Source: Streptomyces sp. NBC_00237
GTDB taxonomy: Bacteria; Actinomycetota; Actinomycetes; Streptomycetales; Streptomycetaceae
Direction: 5' to 3'
NCBI RefSeq assembly: GCF_026342435.1
Contig: NZ_JAPEMT010000001.1
Location: forward strand, 1,544,501 to 1,608,500
Length of the DNA: 64,000 bases
Positions 61,467-64,000 of the stretch are shown here, piece after piece. Made by a program: the position numbers and the translations under genes. The stretch's first letter is position 1. Each line of letters begins with the position of its first letter. The notes under the pieces were generated by a model. The model was not told the origin of the DNA. It worked only from the letters and a program-made list of their open reading frames with translations, and ran no database searches.

Positions 61467-61952
61467 ATGCGCGTGTACCTCGGTTCCGACCATGCCGGAT
61501 ACGAACTCAAGAACCACCTCGTCGAGTGGCTCAAGGCCCACGGCCACGACCCCGTCGACTGTGGTCCCCACATCTACGACGCCCAGGACGACTACCCGCC
61601 GTTCTGCCTCCGCGCCGCCGAGAAGACGGCCGCGGACCCGGACTCGCTCGGCATCGTGATCGGCGGCTCCGGCAACGGGGAGCAGATCGCCGCGAACAAG
61701 GTCAAGGGCGTACGGGCGGCTCTCGCCTGGAGCGAGCAGACGGCCGCACTCGGCCGCGAGCACAACAACGCGAACGTCGTCTCCATCGGTGGGCGCATGC
61801 ACACCGAGGCCGAGGCCACGAAGTTCGTCGAGATCTTCCTCTCGACCCCGTACTCGGACGAGGCCCGCCACACCCGCCGCATCGAGATGCTCTCGGCGTA
61901 CGAGACCACGGGCGTCCTCCCCGAAATCCCGCCCCACCACCCCCAGAGCTGA
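61467..61952 (+). CDS. rpiB: Ribose-5-phosphate isomerase B
   Basis: Pentose-phosphate enzyme of 161 residues interconverting ribose-5-phosphate and ribulose-5-phosphate. SDHAGYELK at the N-terminus and GGSGNGEQIAANKVKG, where Glu72 replaces the catalytic Cys of E. coli RpiB as in the mycobacterial enzyme. ATG 61467 has no Shine-Dalgarno and CACACT ends 6 nt upstream, so it is probably leaderless. Followed by the dispersed repeat. Confidence 0.93.
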   Translation: MRVYLGSDHAGYELKNHLVEWLKAHGHDPVDCGPHIYDAQDDYPPFCLRAAEKTAADPDSLGIVIGGSGNGEQIAANKVKGVRAALAWSEQTAALGREHNNANVVSIGGRMHTEAEATKFVEIFLSTPYSDEARHTRRIEMLSAYETTGVLPEIPPHHPQS

Positions 61953-61989
61953 CCCCCCTCCCGCAGGCCCCCACCCCCGGCCCGCCCCC

Positions 61990-62240
61990 ACCCCGCCTCC
62001 CTCTTGGGCTCCTTCCGCCGAGCCCCCTTGGGCGGCGGGGCCTTCGCCTCGCCCCCTCGGGCTCCGCCCCCGCCTAGCCCCCTTGGGCTCCACCCCCGCC
62101 TCGCCCCCTCGGGCTCCGCCTTGCCTCGTCCCCTTGGGCGGCGGGGCCGCCCCCCCCGGGGGCGGAACGGGCGGGCAAGGGGGCGGCCCCCCTCGCTCCG
62201 GGCCCACCCCGGAGCACCCCCGCCCCACCCCGACACCGCC
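61990..62240. repeat. Dispersed intergenic repeat, copy B
   Basis: The 352-bp gap between rpiB and the Nei gene holds about five degenerate units around CGCCCCCTCGGGCTCCGCC or CTTGGGCGGCGGGGCC, then C8-G5, then the right arm 62162-62231 matching copy A (18235-18305). The same GGGGCCGCCCCC inverted repeat and GCTCCGGG/CCCGGAGC stem are present. The 5' end near 61953-61990 is C-rich with no feature. Confidence 0.85.
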
Positions 62241-62304
62241 CACACCGTTCACAGGGGCCCCGGCCACCCCCCCGTACCCCCCCCGCCCCTCCGGAGGAGG
62301 CCCC

Positions 62305-63135
62305 GTGCCCGAAGGCCACACCATCCACCGCCTCGCGCACGAGTACGCCACCCGCTTCACCCACACCCCCCACCCCACCCCCCTCCGCATCACCAGCCCC
62401 CAAGCCAAGTTCGCCGACTCCGCCGCCCTCCTCGACGGCCACCGCCTCACCACCACCGAGGCCCACGGCAAACACCTCTTCCTCGGCTTCGCCCCCCTCG
62501 GCTGGGTGCACATCCACCTCGGCCTCTTCGGCAAGGTCACCTTCGAGGACACCCAGGGGCGCGGTGCCAAGGCGGAGACCGTCCGCCTCCACATCTCCAC
62601 CCCCACCGGCGAGGCGCGAGCCGACCTCCGCGGCCCCACCACCTGCACCCTCATCACCGACGCCGAGAAGCAGGCCATTCACGACCGCCTCGGCCCGGAC
62701 CCCCTCCGCACGGACGCCGACCCCGACCGTGCCCGCCGCCGCATCCGCGCCTCGCGCACCACGATCGCGGCGCTCCTCATGGACCAGAAGGTCGTCGCGG
62801 GCGTCGGCAACGTCTACCGCGCCGAAGTCCTCTTCCGGCACGGCATCGACCCGTACACGCCCGGAAAAGCGATCACCGACGCCCAGTGGGACGCGATCTG
62901 GCAGGACCTCGTCGACCTCATGCACGAGGGCGTCCGCCTCAACCGCATCGACACCGTCCGCCCCGAACACACCCCCGAGGCCATGGGCCGCCCGCCCCGC
63001 AAGGACGACCACGGCGGTGAGGTGTACGTCTACCGCCGCGCCGCCATGCCCTGCCACCTCTGCGGCAGCGAGATCCGCACCGCCGACCTCGCCGCCCGCA
63101 ACCTCTTCTGGTGCCCGACCTGCCAGAAACCCTGA
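62305..63135 (+). CDS. nei: Fpg/Nei-family DNA glycosylase
   Basis: Bifunctional glycosylase/AP lyase of 276 residues for oxidised bases. The start GTG is followed by Pro2-Glu3 (PEGHTIHR), the catalytic residues. The helix-two-turn-helix is DQKVVAGVGNVYRAEVLF, and the zinc finger CHLCG-x16-20-CPTC closes the protein. PEGHT places it with the Nei (endonuclease VIII) branch. GTG 62305 follows a very strong GGAGGAGG. Confidence 0.92.
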   Translation: MPEGHTIHRLAHEYATRFTHTPHPTPLRITSPQAKFADSAALLDGHRLTTTEAHGKHLFLGFAPLGWVHIHLGLFGKVTFEDTQGRGAKAETVRLHISTPTGEARADLRGPTTCTLITDAEKQAIHDRLGPDPLRTDADPDRARRRIRASRTTIAALLMDQKVVAGVGNVYRAEVLFRHGIDPYTPGKAITDAQWDAIWQDLVDLMHEGVRLNRIDTVRPEHTPEAMGRPPRKDDHGGEVYVYRRAAMPCHLCGSEIRTADLAARNLFWCPTCQKP

Positions 63136-63148
63136 CCGGTCAGAACAG

Positions 63149-63236
63149 ATCGAGCACCCGCCCCCAACGAATTGAGCACCCGCTCACTGCGCATCGAGCA
63201 CCCGCCCAGAACGCATGGAGCACCCGCTCAGAACCC
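63149..63236. repeat. 22-bp tandem repeat, four copies
   Basis: 63149-63170, 63171-63192, 63193-63214 and 63215-63236, each with the core GAGCACCCGCYC. Copies 1 and 3, and copies 2 and 4, are more alike. The last copy includes the stop codon of the Eis-like gene. Confidence 0.92.
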
Positions 63237-64000
63237 ATGCGGCAACCACGGCGCCACATCCGACCCGAACGCCGCCGCAGCCTCCGCCACCGCCCCCTCG
63301 CGCAGCTCCCGCACCCGCCCCGCCGCCGCAAGCGAGGCCAGCGAGACCCCACCGAGGTAGGCAGCCCCCAACTCCCGCACGGACAGCGCCAGATCCGCCG
63401 GATCCGCCGTCCGTACGCACACCGCGCCCTTCGCGTCGCCGGTCAGCCGCCAACGCCCCTCGTTCCACGGGCAGAAGGCGTCCTGCACCTCGAACACCAC
63501 GTCCACCGGCGTCCGGTAGGTCCGCCCCTCCAGCGCGGCCCCCACGTCCACCAGCCGTACGTGCATCGAGTCCCGCAGCACCAGGGAACTGCGCCGCGTG
63601 TCCGAAACCAGGTGCAGCCACGCGTCGTCCGACGGGCGGTTCCGGGCAGTCAGCTTCGACGTGAGATCCAGGTCGAACAGGAACCGCCACAGTGCCGCCG
63701 CGGCCTGCGGAGCCTTCGGCCCCACCGCTTCCAGGTCCTCCAGGACCACCACCCCGTCGGCCCCCGCCGCACTCCACTGCGGCTTCACCCGGAACCGGGC
63801 GAAGCCCAGCACCGTACCGTCCGTGTCCTCGGCGTTCTCGGCGTTCTCGGCCAGAACACACTGGAGCGCCGTCGCGCCGCCCCGGTCCTTCTCCGGGTCC
63901 AGCACCGGCATCCGCTCCCAGCCCGGCTGACGCGCCAGCATCCCGGGACGCCCGGCTACTGCCCGCGCGTAGATCTCCTCGCACCTGCGGTGGACCTCCG
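63228..64000 (-). CDS. Eis-like GNAT acetyltransferase, C-terminal part
   Basis: The frame runs off the right edge, so the N-terminal acetyl-CoA-binding part is missing. 257 codons are here. CEEIYARAVAGRPGML, then a GNAT-like core (VLGFARFRVKPQWSA and VVLEDLEAVGPKAPQAAAALW) and a C-terminal SCP2-like domain (DVGAALEGRTYRTPVDVVFEVQ and DPADLALSVRELGAAYLGG) match the Eis family. Those enzymes acetylate amines, including aminoglycosides or proteins in mycobacteria. The natural substrate here is unknown. Confidence 0.82.
   Translation of the reverse strand, partial: EVHRRCEEIYARAVAGRPGMLARQPGWERMPVLDPEKDRGGATALQCVLAENAENAEDTDGTVLGFARFRVKPQWSAAGADGVVVLEDLEAVGPKAPQAAAALWRFLFDLDLTSKLTARNRPSDDAWLHLVSDTRRSSLVLRDSMHVRLVDVGAALEGRTYRTPVDVVFEVQDAFCPWNEGRWRLTGDAKGAVCVRTADPADLALSVRELGAAYLGGVSLASLAAAGRVRELREGAVAEAAAAFGSDVAPWLPHGF

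Noticed and set aside
63149..63236. Possible CRISPR array
   Set aside because: Units are contiguous 22-bp tandem repeats without spacers and there are no cas genes.

Overview
The window is chromosomal DNA of a Streptomyces or very close relative. The signs are very high GC with codon third positions almost all G or C, many GTG starts, a mycothiol-linked reductase, a chitosan-oligosaccharide operon of the kind known from S. coelicolor, a PknG-type kinase, and dense intergenic hairpins. I see no rRNA, tRNA, CRISPR array, insertion sequence or prophage. It reads as core chromosome rather than an island. Two genes are cut by the window edges: an FtsX-type permease on the left and an Eis-like acetyltransferase on the right.

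Layout. 1-5.3 kb: two coupled FtsX-like ABC permeases. 5.5-7.0 kb: a truncated haemoglobin (glbO) divergent from a PCMT-type methyltransferase. 7.1-17.9 kb: one minus-strand cluster for protein phosphorylation, in transcription order a GlnX-like four-span membrane protein, a GlnH-like amino-acid-binding protein, a coiled-coil protein, a PknG-like kinase, a PP2C phosphatase, a VWA protein and an FHA protein. 18.1-18.3 kb: a dispersed repeat with a 29-G tract. 18.35-25.2 kb: the csn operon for chitosan oligosaccharides (csnR-E-F-G-H-K), with a recognisable promoter and CsnR operator. 25.3-36.8 kb: MscS channel, HNH nuclease, GH84 hexosaminidase, a small Cys-cluster ORF coupled to malQ, a tiny membrane protein, an EamA exporter with a LysR regulator, and allantoicase. 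36.9-51.1 kb: two pepN paralogues around asd, a nitroreductase, a secreted subtilase, a NUDIX hydrolase and a PD-(D/E)xK-like protein, then a Mrx2-like reductase and a hypothetical protein. 51.3-61.2 kb: sodF, three APC amino-acid permeases, bioY, an LPxTG surface protein and a membrane Ser/Thr kinase. 61.4-64 kb: rpiB, a second copy of the dispersed repeat, a Nei-type glycosylase and the Eis-like gene.

How the genes work together. The 7-18 kb cluster looks like a complete signalling device: external amino-acid binding (GlnH), membrane transmission (GlnX), kinase (PknG), phosphatase (PP2C) and phospho-reader (FHA), plus a VWA scaffold and a coiled-coil protein of unknown role. The kinase, the phosphatase and the FHA protein each carry two Cys-rich zinc-ribbon modules, which suggests a shared assembly or redox/zinc input. 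The csn operon imports glucosamine oligosaccharides and feeds them to a GH4 enzyme and a BadF-type kinase. Short tandem repeats (8-35 bp units) recur at gene ends and junctions. At least six genes lack a Shine-Dalgarno sequence but have an A-n-n-n-T box exactly 6 nt before the start codon, a pattern expected of leaderless mRNAs.
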